Source: Miltoncostaea sp963823515
Lineage (GTDB): Bacteria; Actinomycetota; Thermoleophilia; Miltoncostaeales; Miltoncostaeaceae
NCBI GenBank assembly: GCA_963823515.1
Contig: CAWGMB010000002.1
Coordinates: 124,001 to 188,000 of the forward strand
DNA length: 64,000 nt
Reading direction: 5' to 3'
In this document: positions 41,453 to 49,611 of the stretch, one piece after another
Layout of the letters: each line of letters starts with the position of its first letter
Numbering within the stretch: position 1 is the stretch's first letter
Translations under genes and position numbers: made by a program
The notes under the pieces: generated by a model
The model's database searches: none
The model's input: only the letters and a program-made list of their open reading frames with translations
Told to the model about the DNA's origin: nothing

Positions 41453-44193
41453 CCGCGCCCGTCCCAGCGCTCGTGGTGGCCGCGGACCCACGAGACCTGC
41501 TCGGGGCTGAGGACGTCGGCGACCATCTCAGCGCCGATCGCCGCGTGACGCATGATCTCCTCGTACTCCGCGGGGGTGAGTCTGGCGGGCTTGAAGAGGA
41601 CGCGGTCGGGCACGCCGATCTTGCCGACGTCGTGGATCAGGCCCGCCTCGCGTAGGCGGACGAGCCGCTCCGGATCCCAGCCGAGCACGCTCCCGATCGC
41701 GACCGCCAGGTCGGCGACGCGCTCGGAGTGCTGAAGGGTGTCGCTGTCCTTCGCATCCACCGCGCGGGCGAGGACGCGGATGCTCTGGAGCGCCTGGACG
41801 CGCTGGAGCCGGTCGGCGCGCTCCTCGGCCGACAGCTCCTCGACGACGGACGGCGAGTAGAGGAAAGCGACGTCGCGGCCATGCTGCTTGGCCCAGTAGA
41901 GCGCGCCCTCCGCCAGCTTCAGGAGCTCGCCCGCCGAGCCGGCCTGCTCCAGATCGCACACGCCCGCCGAGACGGTCACGTGGACGGATCCGTCGGCCGG
42001 CGTGCGCGCCACGGTCTCGCGCGCGCGGTCCACGGCCTGCCAGGCGTCCATCGCCTCGGTCTCCGGCATGAGCCAGGCGATCTCCTCACCGCCGACCCGC
42101 GCCACCAGGTCGTCCTCCCGCGCGGAGGACCGCAGGAGGCCGGCGATCTCGGTCAGGACCCGGTCGCCCACCTCGTGCCCGTGCTGCTCGTTGACCTGCC
42201 GGAAGTGATCGATGTCGATGAGCGCCAGCGACAGGCTCCGTCCGTGGCGGCGCGCGCGTGTGACCTCCTGGGTGAGGCGCTCCTGGAAGGCGCGGTGGTT
42301 CGCGAGGCCGGTGAGGGGATCGGTGACCGCGCGCGCGCTCACCTCGACCGCGCTGCGCAGCGACTCGGCGTGCAGTCGCGCGTTCGCCAGAGCGACCGCG
42401 GCCATCCCGGCGAGGCTCTCGGCGGCGGCGCGGTCGCGGGCCGAGAACCGCCGCGGGCTCCGGAAGGAGACGAACAGCGAGCCCAGGAGCGCGGGGGCGC
42501 CGTCGTGGCGGACCGAGGGGTGCTCCAGCCGGATGCCCACCAGCGCGCCGGCGCCGATGCTCGACGCCACCGCCCCGGGGATGGCGGGATCCCCGGCGAC
42601 GTCCTGGATCACCATGGTCCGGGTCGGGTTCTCCATCATGAGCTGCCACACCGGCATCTGCGCCCGCGGGCGCCCGCGGGCGGTCTGGAGGAAGGCCCGG
42701 ATCCGCGGGTCGGACTCGGTCGTCACGACCGAGTCGATGACCTGGCCGCCGGCGTCGTGGACGTAGCAGGTCGCCCGGTCCGCGCCCATCGCCCGGCGGG
42801 CGGCGTGGACGACCAGCTCGATCGTTCCGTCGAGGTCGAGATCACCACGGAACATGCCGGCGACGGTGTCGCTGACGATCCGCTCGCGGGCCTCCTCGTT
42901 GGCGATCGCGAGACCCGCGAGCTCGGCGAAGCGCCGCAGGCGCGCCTCGTCGTCCGGATCGAAGGCGCCGGGGCGCTGCGAGCCCACCCACAGCACCCCC
43001 CAGGTGTGACCCGAGACCCACACGGGGCAGGCGACCACCGCGCGGAAGTCGGGACGCCCGCCCCAGGCCGCCAGCGTCTCGACGTCGAGCGCCGCCCAGA
43101 GGTCCTCGACCCGCACCCCGGCGCCGGTGCGGTGCACTGCGCCCACCGAGCTCGTGCCCTCCAGCGGGGTGGGCACGCCCACAGGCCTGCCCCGCACGCC
43201 CTCCCGGGCCCACGTGCCGACCTCGACGGCCGTGTGCACGTCGAAGCGGCTCACCCCCCCGACGTCCCCGTGCAGGATGGTGGCCGCCTCGCGGGCCACC
43301 CGGGCGAAGAGGACCTCCGCCTCGCTCTCGGCCGCCACGGCCGTCGCCACGCGCTGGAGGGCCGCGTGCTCGTCGGCCTCCCGGCGGCGGCGGCTGACGT
43401 CGCGGCTCAGGCCGACGTAGCCCGTGACGCTTCCGCTCCGGTCGAGGATCGGGGCGATCACCCGCGCGGCGGGGAACCGGCTGCCGTCGCGTCGCACGTG
43501 ACACCACTCGCGCTGCTCGGCCTCGTCCTCGTGCGCGCCGGCGATGAGGGCCTCCAGGCCGGTCGCGACGCCGAGCTCCCGGGCCCGGGCGGCGAGCTCG
43601 TCCGGATCGTGGCCGAGCGTGAGGTCGGCCACGCCGATCACCTCGCCGGCCGTATGCCCGAGCATGCGCTCCGCCCCCGTGCCCCAGTCGCGGATCACGC
43701 CCTCGCGATCGGCGATGACGACGCCGAGGATGCCCGCCGCCCCCCGCATCAGCCCGCTGAGCCGGTCGTCGGAGCGCACGCGCTCGGCCTCCGCCTCCCG
43801 GCGGGCCGCCCGGGCGGAGGCTCCGGCCAGGCCCCGCTCGACGGCCGGGATCAGGTCGTCGAGGTCCTCGGCCTCAACCACGTCGGCGGCGCCCGCCCGC
43901 ATCAACCCGACGGCGGCGGCCGCGGTCAGGCCGGGACAGACCAGCACGCAGGCGACCTCCGGCGCCGTCGCGCAGACCGCCTGGAGCGCCTCGCAGTCGC
44001 CGGAGATCGCCTCGGAGCGCACCACGACGACCAGGTCGACGCCTCCGGCGGCGAGCGCGGAGGCGAGGTCGACCGGCCCCCCGGCCACCCTCCCGGCCGA
44101 CACGCCCGCCCCCTCCAGGACCGCCCCGGCGCGGTCGGCGAGCCCTTCGCGCTCCTCGAAGAGGAGCACGCCGGGGGAGTCGGGGAACGGCAC
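41221..44193 (-). CDS. Multidomain signalling protein: pseudo-receiver, PAS, two GAF, GGDEF, HD-GYP
   Basis: 990 residues from GTG 44193, with no membrane helix seen. Residues 1-125 look like a receiver-like fold; a PAS domain follows (GVIRDWGTGAERMLGHTAGE, residue 165); two GAF domains lie near 290-430 and 445-620. The GGDEF domain (DPLTGLANHRAFQERLTQEV) has the active-site variant RVGGEEIAWL, so cyclase activity is uncertain. The C-terminal HD-GYP phosphodiesterase is canonical: LIHDVGKIGVPD and GHHERWDGRGYPDGL. It probably makes or senses GTP through one domain and breaks c-di-GMP with the other, under control of small-molecule or redox input to PAS/GAF. Confidence 0.92.
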   Translation of the reverse strand: MPFPDSPGVLLFEEREGLADRAGAVLEGAGVSAGRVAGGPVDLASALAAGGVDLVVVVRSEAISGDCEALQAVCATAPEVACVLVCPGLTAAAAVGLMRAGAADVVEAEDLDDLIPAVERGLAGASARAARREAEAERVRSDDRLSGLMRGAAGILGVVIADREGVIRDWGTGAERMLGHTAGEVIGVADLTLGHDPDELAARARELGVATGLEALIAGAHEDEAEQREWCHVRRDGSRFPAARVIAPILDRSGSVTGYVGLSRDVSRRRREADEHAALQRVATAVAAESEAEVLFARVAREAATILHGDVGGVSRFDVHTAVEVGTWAREGVRGRPVGVPTPLEGTSSVGAVHRTGAGVRVEDLWAALDVETLAAWGGRPDFRAVVACPVWVSGHTWGVLWVGSQRPGAFDPDDEARLRRFAELAGLAIANEEARERIVSDTVAGMFRGDLDLDGTIELVVHAARRAMGADRATCYVHDAGGQVIDSVVTTESDPRIRAFLQTARGRPRAQMPVWQLMMENPTRTMVIQDVAGDPAIPGAVASSIGAGALVGIRLEHPSVRHDGAPALLGSLFVSFRSPRRFSARDRAAAESLAGMAAVALANARLHAESLRSAVEVSARAVTDPLTGLANHRAFQERLTQEVTRARRHGRSLSLALIDIDHFRQVNEQHGHEVGDRVLTEIAGLLRSSAREDDLVARVGGEEIAWLMPETEAMDAWQAVDRARETVARTPADGSVHVTVSAGVCDLEQAGSAGELLKLAEGALYWAKQHGRDVAFLYSPSVVEELSAEERADRLQRVQALQSIRVLARAVDAKDSDTLQHSERVADLAVAIGSVLGWDPERLVRLREAGLIHDVGKIGVPDRVLFKPARLTPAEYEEIMRHAAIGAEMVADVLSPEQVSWVRGHHERWDGRGYPDGLASEAIPDGARVLALADAWDVMRSQRKYHEPLTVEEALAECRRCAGAQFSVDVVEAIVGLVVEGAISGTPAA

Positions 44194-44270
44194 GTAAGGA
44201 GATTCGTACTATCGTCGGCCGATCGCAAGTCGGGCTCCACGACCGCAACCCGGGGGGTATGCCGGCCCGG

Positions 44271-45194
44271 TCAGCCCGCGCCGGTCAGGCGCGCCCTCTC
44301 CATGACCCGCTCGGCCATCCGCCGAGTGGCCTCGTCGATCATCTCGCCGTCGAGGTCGGCCGCGCCGGCCCCCGCCGCCGCGGCGGCGGCGTGCGCCTCC
44401 AGGACCCGCCGCGCGCGCTCCACGTCGTCCGCGCTCACGCCGTAGACGCGATCGAGGACCTCGATCTGGGATGGGTGGATGGACCACTTGCCGTCGTATC
44501 CGAGCGCGCGCGAGCGCTCCGCCGACGCGACCAGGCCCTCGGGGTCGGAGATCGCGGCGTAGGGCCCGTCGATCGCCTGGAGCCCGTGTGCGCGCGCCGC
44601 TACCAGGATCCGCCCGAGCACGTGGTGCCATCCATCGCCCGGGTAACCCGGCACGGCCGCCCCGATGGCGGTGTGCGGCATTCCGAGAGAGGCCGCCAGA
44701 TCGCCCGGGCCGAACACCAGCGCCTCGAGACGGCCCGGGCAGGCCGCCGCGATCTCCTCGGCGCGGACCAGGCCCTCGGCGCTCTCGATCTGCGCCTCGA
44801 TGGCGACGCCGCCCGGCGGCAGCCCGAGCTCGTGCTCGAGGGCGCTGAGCAGATGACCGGCGAAGGTCACGTGGCCCGGGTCGTCAACCTTCGGAAGCAC
44901 GACCACGTCGAGGGAGCCGCCCGCGCGCGTGACCACCTCGACGAGGTCGCGGTGGCAGTGCGGCGTGTCGACCGCGTTGACCCGCACCGCGGCGGTGCGG
45001 GCCCTCAGGCCGGCGCGCAGGGCCGCGGACACGGCCGCGCGGGCGTCCGCGCCCTTCGCCCCGGCCGCCACCGAGTCCTCGAGGTCGAGGATCACCTCGT
45101 CCGCCTCCAGCCCGGCGCCCTTCGCGAGCATCCGTTCGCTCGACCCCGGCACCACGTGGCAGCTGCGGCGCGCGCGCGGCGGACGCGACGGCAT
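44271..45194 (-). CDS. HpcH/HpaI-CitE family CoA ester lyase
   Basis: 307 residues from ATG 45194. The fold is marked by HVVPGSSERMLAKGAGLEAD, EVILDLEDSVAAGAK with metal-ligand acids, AIEAQIESAEGLVRAEEIAA, VFGPGDLAASLGM and KWSIHPSQIEVLDRVY. CitE-like enzymes split or form citramalyl-CoA, malyl-CoA or related hydroxy-acyl-CoA esters with Mg2+. A stand-alone gene (no CitDF) suggests a CitE-like or malyl-CoA-type lyase. It is last in an operon with the HerA-like ATPase (2-base gap) and a quinone-oxidoreductase-like gene, with no clear shared pathway. Confidence 0.88.
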   Translation of the reverse strand: MPSRPPRARRSCHVVPGSSERMLAKGAGLEADEVILDLEDSVAAGAKGADARAAVSAALRAGLRARTAAVRVNAVDTPHCHRDLVEVVTRAGGSLDVVVLPKVDDPGHVTFAGHLLSALEHELGLPPGGVAIEAQIESAEGLVRAEEIAAACPGRLEALVFGPGDLAASLGMPHTAIGAAVPGYPGDGWHHVLGRILVAARAHGLQAIDGPYAAISDPEGLVASAERSRALGYDGKWSIHPSQIEVLDRVYGVSADDVERARRVLEAHAAAAAAGAGAADLDGEMIDEATRRMAERVMERARLTGAG

Positions 45195-45196
45195 CC

Positions 45197-46717
45197 CTAC
45201 CGCCGGCGGAGCATGCCGAAGATCCCCCGGACCACCTCGCGGGTCACCTGGCGCGCCATGCTCGATCCGAGCACGTCCTGCACCTGGTCGGCCAGGGCCT
45301 CGGGCGGCTTGGGCTCGCGGCGCCGGGGCACGGGACGCGGGCGCTCCCGCACCTCCTCGGCCTTCTGGTCGTCGCCCGCCAGGCGGGCCTCGAGCAGCTC
45401 GGCCGCGCTCTCGCGGTCGAGCCGATCGGCGTAGCGGGGGCGCAGGGGCGAGGCCGCGATCGTCGTCGCGCGCTCCTCCGGCGTGAGCGGGGTCATGCGC
45501 GAGGCAGGCGGATAGAGGCGGGTCGCCGCGACCGGCGTGGGCACGCCGCGCGGGTCGAGCACCGTGACCACCGCCTCGCCGACTCCGAGCGACTGGAGCG
45601 TCTCCGTCAGCTCGTAGTGCCCGGTGACCGGGAAGGTCTCCACGGCCGACTTCAGGGCGCGCGCGTCCTTGGGCGTGAAGGCGCGCACCGCGTGCTGGAC
45701 GCGGTGGCCGAGCTGGGACAGGACCTCGTCGGGCAGGTCGGTGGGCAGCTGGGTGATGAAGAAGACCCCGACGCCCTTCGAGCGGATCAGGCGCACGGTC
45801 TGGGCCACCGAGTCGAGGAACGCCTTCGAGGCCCCGTCGAAGAGCAGGTGCGCCTCGTCGAAGAAGAAGACCAGCGTCGGCTTCTCCGGGTCGCCGACCT
45901 CGGGGAGGCTCTCGAACAGCTCGGCCAGCACCCACATCAGGAAGGTCGAGAACAGGGCGGGCCGCCGCGCCACGTCCACCAGGTTCAGCACCGAGACCAC
46001 GCCGCGCCCGTCGGGGGCGGTGCGCAGCAGGTCCGAGACCTCGAAGGCCGGCTCGCCGAAGAAGACGTCGCCGCCCTCGGCCTCGAGCTGGGACACCTTG
46101 CGCAGCAACACCCCGGCGGTCGAGGCGGAGATTCCGCCGAGCGACTTCAGGTCGGCCTTGCCGGGGCCGGTCAGATAGGCGAGCGCGGCGCGCAGATCCT
46201 CCAGGTCGATCAGCGCGAGCGCCTTCTCGTCGCAGAAGCGGTAGATCAGACCCAGGCTCGATTCCTGCGTCTCGTTGAGGTCGAGCACCCTCGACAGGAG
46301 CGTCGGCCCGAACTCGGTGACCGTCGCCCGGATCGCCACCCCGTCGTCGCCGGTCAGCGACAGCAGCTCCACAGGGCAGCCCGCCGGCGCCCACGCGTCG
46401 GCGAGCTCGGTGGCGCGCGAGGTGAGGCGCTCGTCGGCCGTGCCCGGCGCCCCGATGCCCGCCAGATCGCCCTTCATGTCGGCCGCGAAGACCGGGCAGC
46501 CCGCCGCCGAGATCTGCTCGGCGATCAGCTGCAGGGTGCGCGTCTTTCCGGTGCCGGTCGCCCCGGCGATCAACCCGTGCCGGTTGAGGAAGCGCAGCGG
46601 GATGGCGACCTCGACGGCGGTGTCCGGCTCGTCGGCGACCACCCAGGGGCGACCGAGGCGCACGGTGGAGCCCGTGAACCCGTAGCCCGCCGCCATGTCG
46701 TCGTGGAAGCTCGCCAT
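45197..46717 (-). CDS. HerA-like ATPase (DUF853 type)
   Basis: 506 residues from ATG 46717. A FtsK/HerA-type motor domain: Walker A in AGATGTGKTRTLQLIAEQ near residue 50, Walker B in TLVFFFDEAHLLFDG near residue 255, and a downstream sensor ITQLPTDLPDEVLSQLG. Related proteins are typed DUF853 and are described as hexameric ATPases of uncertain role in DNA or stress. A C-terminal basic stretch (RPRPVPRRREPKPPE) and the ending REVVRGIFGMLRRR may contact DNA or membrane. It shares a one-base overlap with the oxidoreductase upstream. Confidence 0.85.
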   Translation of the reverse strand: MASFHDDMAAGYGFTGSTVRLGRPWVVADEPDTAVEVAIPLRFLNRHGLIAGATGTGKTRTLQLIAEQISAAGCPVFAADMKGDLAGIGAPGTADERLTSRATELADAWAPAGCPVELLSLTGDDGVAIRATVTEFGPTLLSRVLDLNETQESSLGLIYRFCDEKALALIDLEDLRAALAYLTGPGKADLKSLGGISASTAGVLLRKVSQLEAEGGDVFFGEPAFEVSDLLRTAPDGRGVVSVLNLVDVARRPALFSTFLMWVLAELFESLPEVGDPEKPTLVFFFDEAHLLFDGASKAFLDSVAQTVRLIRSKGVGVFFITQLPTDLPDEVLSQLGHRVQHAVRAFTPKDARALKSAVETFPVTGHYELTETLQSLGVGEAVVTVLDPRGVPTPVAATRLYPPASRMTPLTPEERATTIAASPLRPRYADRLDRESAAELLEARLAGDDQKAEEVRERPRPVPRRREPKPPEALADQVQDVLGSSMARQVTREVVRGIFGMLRRR

Positions 46718-47670
46718 CAGGGGATGAGCACCAGCTTACGGCCCCCCGCGCCGGCTGCCTGGCGCGCCCACCCGGCGGGCGCGTCGCCGAGGGGGACCGC
46801 CTCGACCCCGACGGAGATCTCCCCGGCCAGGACGACCTCGGCCAGCTCCCGGTAGCCGCGCGCCACCGCCGCCGGATCCTCGGAGATCACGGAGAAGCCC
46901 AGGATGTCGATGAGACCGCCGCGCAGCGGGCCCGCGACCACCTCGAGCGAGGGACTCTCCGCGTTTCCCACCTGCACCAGCCGGCCTCCCCGGCGCAGCA
47001 CGCCGATGGCGGCGCCGGCCGAGTCCCCCCAGAGCGCGTCGACCACCAGATCGGCTCCCCCGCCGCAGGCCTCGCGCAGGGCCCCCGCCAGATCCGGGCC
47101 GGTGGGCAGGGCCACGTCTGCGCCGAGCGCGAGGGCGGCCTCGCGCCCGCTCGCACCGCGCGCCACGGCCACCACCCAGCGCGCTCCGCCCAGGCGGGCC
47201 GCCTGCACGGCCACGCGGCCGACCGCGCCGCTCGCACCGAGCACGACGACGGTCTCGCCGGGCGCGAGCCGCCCCCTGTGGCGGACGGGCATCCACCCGG
47301 CCAGGCCGGCGACGCCGAGCCCGCCCGCGGTGGCGTCGTCGAGGCCGTCGGGCACGGGGGCGAGCGATTCCTCGGGGGCGGTCACGAGCTCGCCGAAGCC
47401 GCCGGTCACCGGCAGGCACCAGACGCGGGTGCCGGCCGGATGCGTCGTGGAGGACACCACCTCGCCCATGCACTCCGCGCCCGCGACGAAGGGCGGGTCG
47501 GGGAGCGGCAGGTAGAAGCGGCCCGACGCGATGGCGAGGTCCACGGGGTTGAGCCCGGCGGCCCGCATGCGCACCAGCGCCCGGCCGGCCGTCGCTGCCG
47601 GCTCGGCGACCTCGCCGACGACCGGCGCGGCGCCCCACTCGACGATGCTCACGGCTCTCACCGTCGGCAC
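46717..47670 (-). CDS. Zinc-type alcohol dehydrogenase-like / NADPH:quinone oxidoreductase (MDR)
   Basis: 317 residues from GTG 47670, where GGAGGGG sits about 10 bases upstream (GTG 47661 is possible). The MDR fold has a GroES-like N-terminal domain (AAGLNPVDLAIASGRFYLP ... GAECMGEVV) and a Rossmann domain with VVVLGASGAVGRVAVQAARLG. The zinc ligands of true alcohol dehydrogenases are not evident, so it more likely acts as an NADPH-dependent quinone or enone reductase. It leads the minus-strand operon with the HerA-like and CitE-like genes. Confidence 0.87.
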   Translation of the reverse strand: MPTVRAVSIVEWGAAPVVGEVAEPAATAGRALVRMRAAGLNPVDLAIASGRFYLPLPDPPFVAGAECMGEVVSSTTHPAGTRVWCLPVTGGFGELVTAPEESLAPVPDGLDDATAGGLGVAGLAGWMPVRHRGRLAPGETVVVLGASGAVGRVAVQAARLGGARWVVAVARGASGREAALALGADVALPTGPDLAGALREACGGGADLVVDALWGDSAGAAIGVLRRGGRLVQVGNAESPSLEVVAGPLRGGLIDILGFSVISEDPAAVARGYRELAEVVLAGEISVGVEAVPLGDAPAGWARQAAGAGGRKLVLIP

Positions 47671-47759
47671 GGTACACCGCCCCTCCGGAGGGCGGCACCG
47701 CGCCGAACCTTGGCCGGAGGGCCAAAGGCGGCCGGCGGACGGCCGCTCACACTCCGCCG

Positions 47760-47951
47760 ATGACATGGATCTCACCTGAACGCCACGAGGGCCGCGAGGT
47801 CTGGGTCCCCTGTGGGACGTGCTGGGGTCAGCGCACGCTGTTCACGACGTCGTCCGACCACGGCCGGCTCGTCCCCTCCGCATGTCCCAGCTGCCTGGGG
47901 CTGGGCGAACGGCTCTCGGACGGGGGCCACGCCCCTGCCACGGCTCCCTGA
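47760..47951 (+). CDS. Small zinc-ribbon-like protein
   Basis: 63 residues from ATG 47760. Two CxxC pairs (PCGTCWGQ and ACPSCLGLGERL) about 25 residues apart match the small DnaJ-like CxxCxGxG zinc fold. It could be a zinc-binding adaptor; no partner is known. Convergent with the tiny basic gene at 47955-48074. No strong ribosome site is visible. Confidence 0.5.
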   Translation: MTWISPERHEGREVWVPCGTCWGQRTLFTTSSDHGRLVPSACPSCLGLGERLSDGGHAPATAP

Positions 47952-47954
47952 CCA

Positions 47955-48074
47955 TCAGTTCGGCCGGCGCCGCTTCCTCTGGTTCTCGGGGCGCAGCGGG
48001 CACCCCGCGCACATGCGCTTGGACACGCAGCACCGCTTCTTGACCTTCAGCTTCTTCTTGCCTCCGGTCGCCAT
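47955..48074 (-). CDS. Tiny basic Cys-rich protein
   Basis: 39 residues from ATG 48074: MATGGKKKLKVKKRCCVSKR, then MCAGCPLRPENQRKRRRPN. Four cysteines and a very high Lys/Arg share suggest a metal- or RNA-binding peptide. Short proteins with a CC-x(n)-C-x2-CP pattern recur in actinobacteria, of unknown role. It is too short for routine gene finding. Confidence 0.55.
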   Translation of the reverse strand: MATGGKKKLKVKKRCCVSKRMCAGCPLRPENQRKRRRPN

Positions 48075-48139
48075 CCGCGGGGCAGCATAGCGACCGAACG
48101 CGAGAGATGAGGGGCTCCGAACACCGCGGGCCCCGGAGA

Positions 48140-48235
48140 CTACCCGGCCAGCCCCAGCAGCCAGCCGATGGTGAGGACGACGACGCCCAGACCGGCGATG
48201 GCGAGGGGGTGCAGCGGGGGGAGGATGCGCTCCAT
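48140..48235 (-). CDS. Tiny single-pass membrane protein
   Basis: 31 residues from ATG 48235, with an AGGAG site 6 bases upstream. The whole chain is MERILPPLHPLAIAGLGVVV plus LTIGWLLGLAG: one membrane helix with a short Pro-containing N-terminus. No family is recognised. The ribosome site and hydrophobic pattern support it despite its size. Confidence 0.5.
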   Translation of the reverse strand: MERILPPLHPLAIAGLGVVVLTIGWLLGLAG

Positions 48236-48305
48236 GACGACTCCTGCGTGGACGTGTGTGCCGGCTCCTGCCCATTCGCCGGCGACCCTCGGCTACCCTT
48301 CCCCG

Positions 48306-48923
48306 GTGCCCGTCGTCGATCTCGCCGCGAGTGCCGACCGTTGGCTCGTGGGGGTCGTCGCCGCAATGCGCGGCGCGCCCCTGACAGCCGTCATGACGCT
48401 GCTGTCGGCCTGGTGGGTGAAGGGCCTGGTCTTCGCGGGCGTCGGCACGGCGGCCGACCTGCGGTCACGGCCCCGCCGCCTGCCCGCCACGCCGCTCCTG
48501 GCCGGCGCGGCGCTCCTGGCGGCGTCGCTCGCGAGCGGCGCCTTGAAGGACGTGTTCGGGCGGTTGCGTCCACCCCTCGCCCATGACTCCCTCACGGCCC
48601 TCGTGAGCCTGCCGGCCGACTCCTCGTTCCCCTCCGGCCACGCCACGGGCGCATTCGCGGCGGCGGGAGTCGTGGCCGCCCTGCACCCGCGACTGCGAGC
48701 GCCGGTCCTCGCGCTCGCCTGCCTCGTCGCCTTCTCGCGGGTCTACCTCGGAGTCCACTACCCCACCGACGTCGTGGCGGGGGCGGCCCTCGGGCTGGCC
48801 ATCGCGGCGGTCGCCGTCGGGCTCGCGCGACGGATGGGCGTGGCGCGCGCACTGCCGACGCCCTTTACCCGGGTGACCCTCGGGGAGAGGATACGTGCGT
48901 GGAGATCGAGTCCCTCGACGTGA
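48306..48923 (+). CDS. PAP2-family membrane phosphatase
   Basis: 205 residues from GTG 48306. The three acid-phosphatase motifs are present: KDVFGRLRPPLA (motif 1), SFPSGHATGAFAA (motif 2) and SRVYLGVHYPTDVVAG (motif 3), with about five membrane helices. It removes phosphate from a lipid such as undecaprenyl pyrophosphate, phosphatidic acid or phosphatidylglycerophosphate on the outer membrane face. Substrate unknown. The SDR gene begins 19 bases after it. Confidence 0.9.
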   Translation: MPVVDLAASADRWLVGVVAAMRGAPLTAVMTLLSAWWVKGLVFAGVGTAADLRSRPRRLPATPLLAGAALLAASLASGALKDVFGRLRPPLAHDSLTALVSLPADSSFPSGHATGAFAAAGVVAALHPRLRAPVLALACLVAFSRVYLGVHYPTDVVAGAALGLAIAAVAVGLARRMGVARALPTPFTRVTLGERIRAWRSSPST

Positions 48924-48942
48924 GAACGGCGCGGCGCCCCGC

Positions 48943-49611
48943 GTGACTCGCGTGCTGGTCGCGGGGGCCACGGGCGCGTTCGGCGGGGCGATCGCGCGCG
49001 AGCTCTCGGCCCGCGGGGCGCGGCTCGCGCTGCACGGCCGCGACCCGGAGCGCCTGGCCGCGATCGCGGTCGAGATGGGCGCGGTGGCCGCCACCGCCGC
49101 CGACCTGACCGGCGAGGGCGAGCCCGAGCGCGTCGTGGCCGCGTCGGCCGACGCGCTCGGGGGACTCGACGCGGTCGTCTGCGCCGTCGGCGTCGTCGCG
49201 TTCGGGCCGGTGCGCGAGGTCGACGATGCCACCCTGACGGCTCTCGTGCAGGTCAACCTGCTCGTGCCCGTCCGGCTGACGCGCGCCGGCGCCGCGCGCA
49301 TGGAGGCCGGAGGCGTCGTCGTCAACGTGTCGGCGATCGTCGCCGAGATGCCCACGGCCGGAATGGCCGCCTACTCGGCCTCCAAGGCCGCGCTCACCGC
49401 GTTCGACCGGGCGTGTGGCCGCGAACTGCGCCGCGAGGGGATCCGCGTGATCGACGTCCGCCCGCCACACCTCGACACCGGCCTCGAGACCCGGCCGATC
49501 GCCGGCGAGGCGCCCCGCCTGGCGGCCGGCCAGGACGCCGCCGGATGGGCGCGCCGTGTGGTCGATGCGATCGAGGAGCCGGGACGCACCGAGGTCGGCT
49601 CAGAGGCGTGA
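48943..49611 (+). CDS. Short-chain dehydrogenase/reductase
   Basis: 222 residues from GTG 48943. The Rossmann glycine motif is VLVAGATGAFGGAIAREL, the catalytic Ser is in VVVNVSAIVAE and the YxxxK in AAYSASKAALTAF. It oxidises or reduces an alcohol/ketone with NAD(P)H. The substrate is unknown. Its stop overlaps the start of the adenine methylase (GTGA), an unusual coupling. Confidence 0.9.
   Translation: MTRVLVAGATGAFGGAIARELSARGARLALHGRDPERLAAIAVEMGAVAATAADLTGEGEPERVVAASADALGGLDAVVCAVGVVAFGPVREVDDATLTALVQVNLLVPVRLTRAGAARMEAGGVVVNVSAIVAEMPTAGMAAYSASKAALTAFDRACGRELRREGIRVIDVRPPHLDTGLETRPIAGEAPRLAAGQDAAGWARRVVDAIEEPGRTEVGSEA

Noticed and set aside
44193..46717. HerA-like gene and neighbours as an anti-phage HerA-nuclease system
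   Set aside because: The usual nuclease partner (SIR2, DUF4297 or NurA type) is absent; neighbours are metabolic enzymes.
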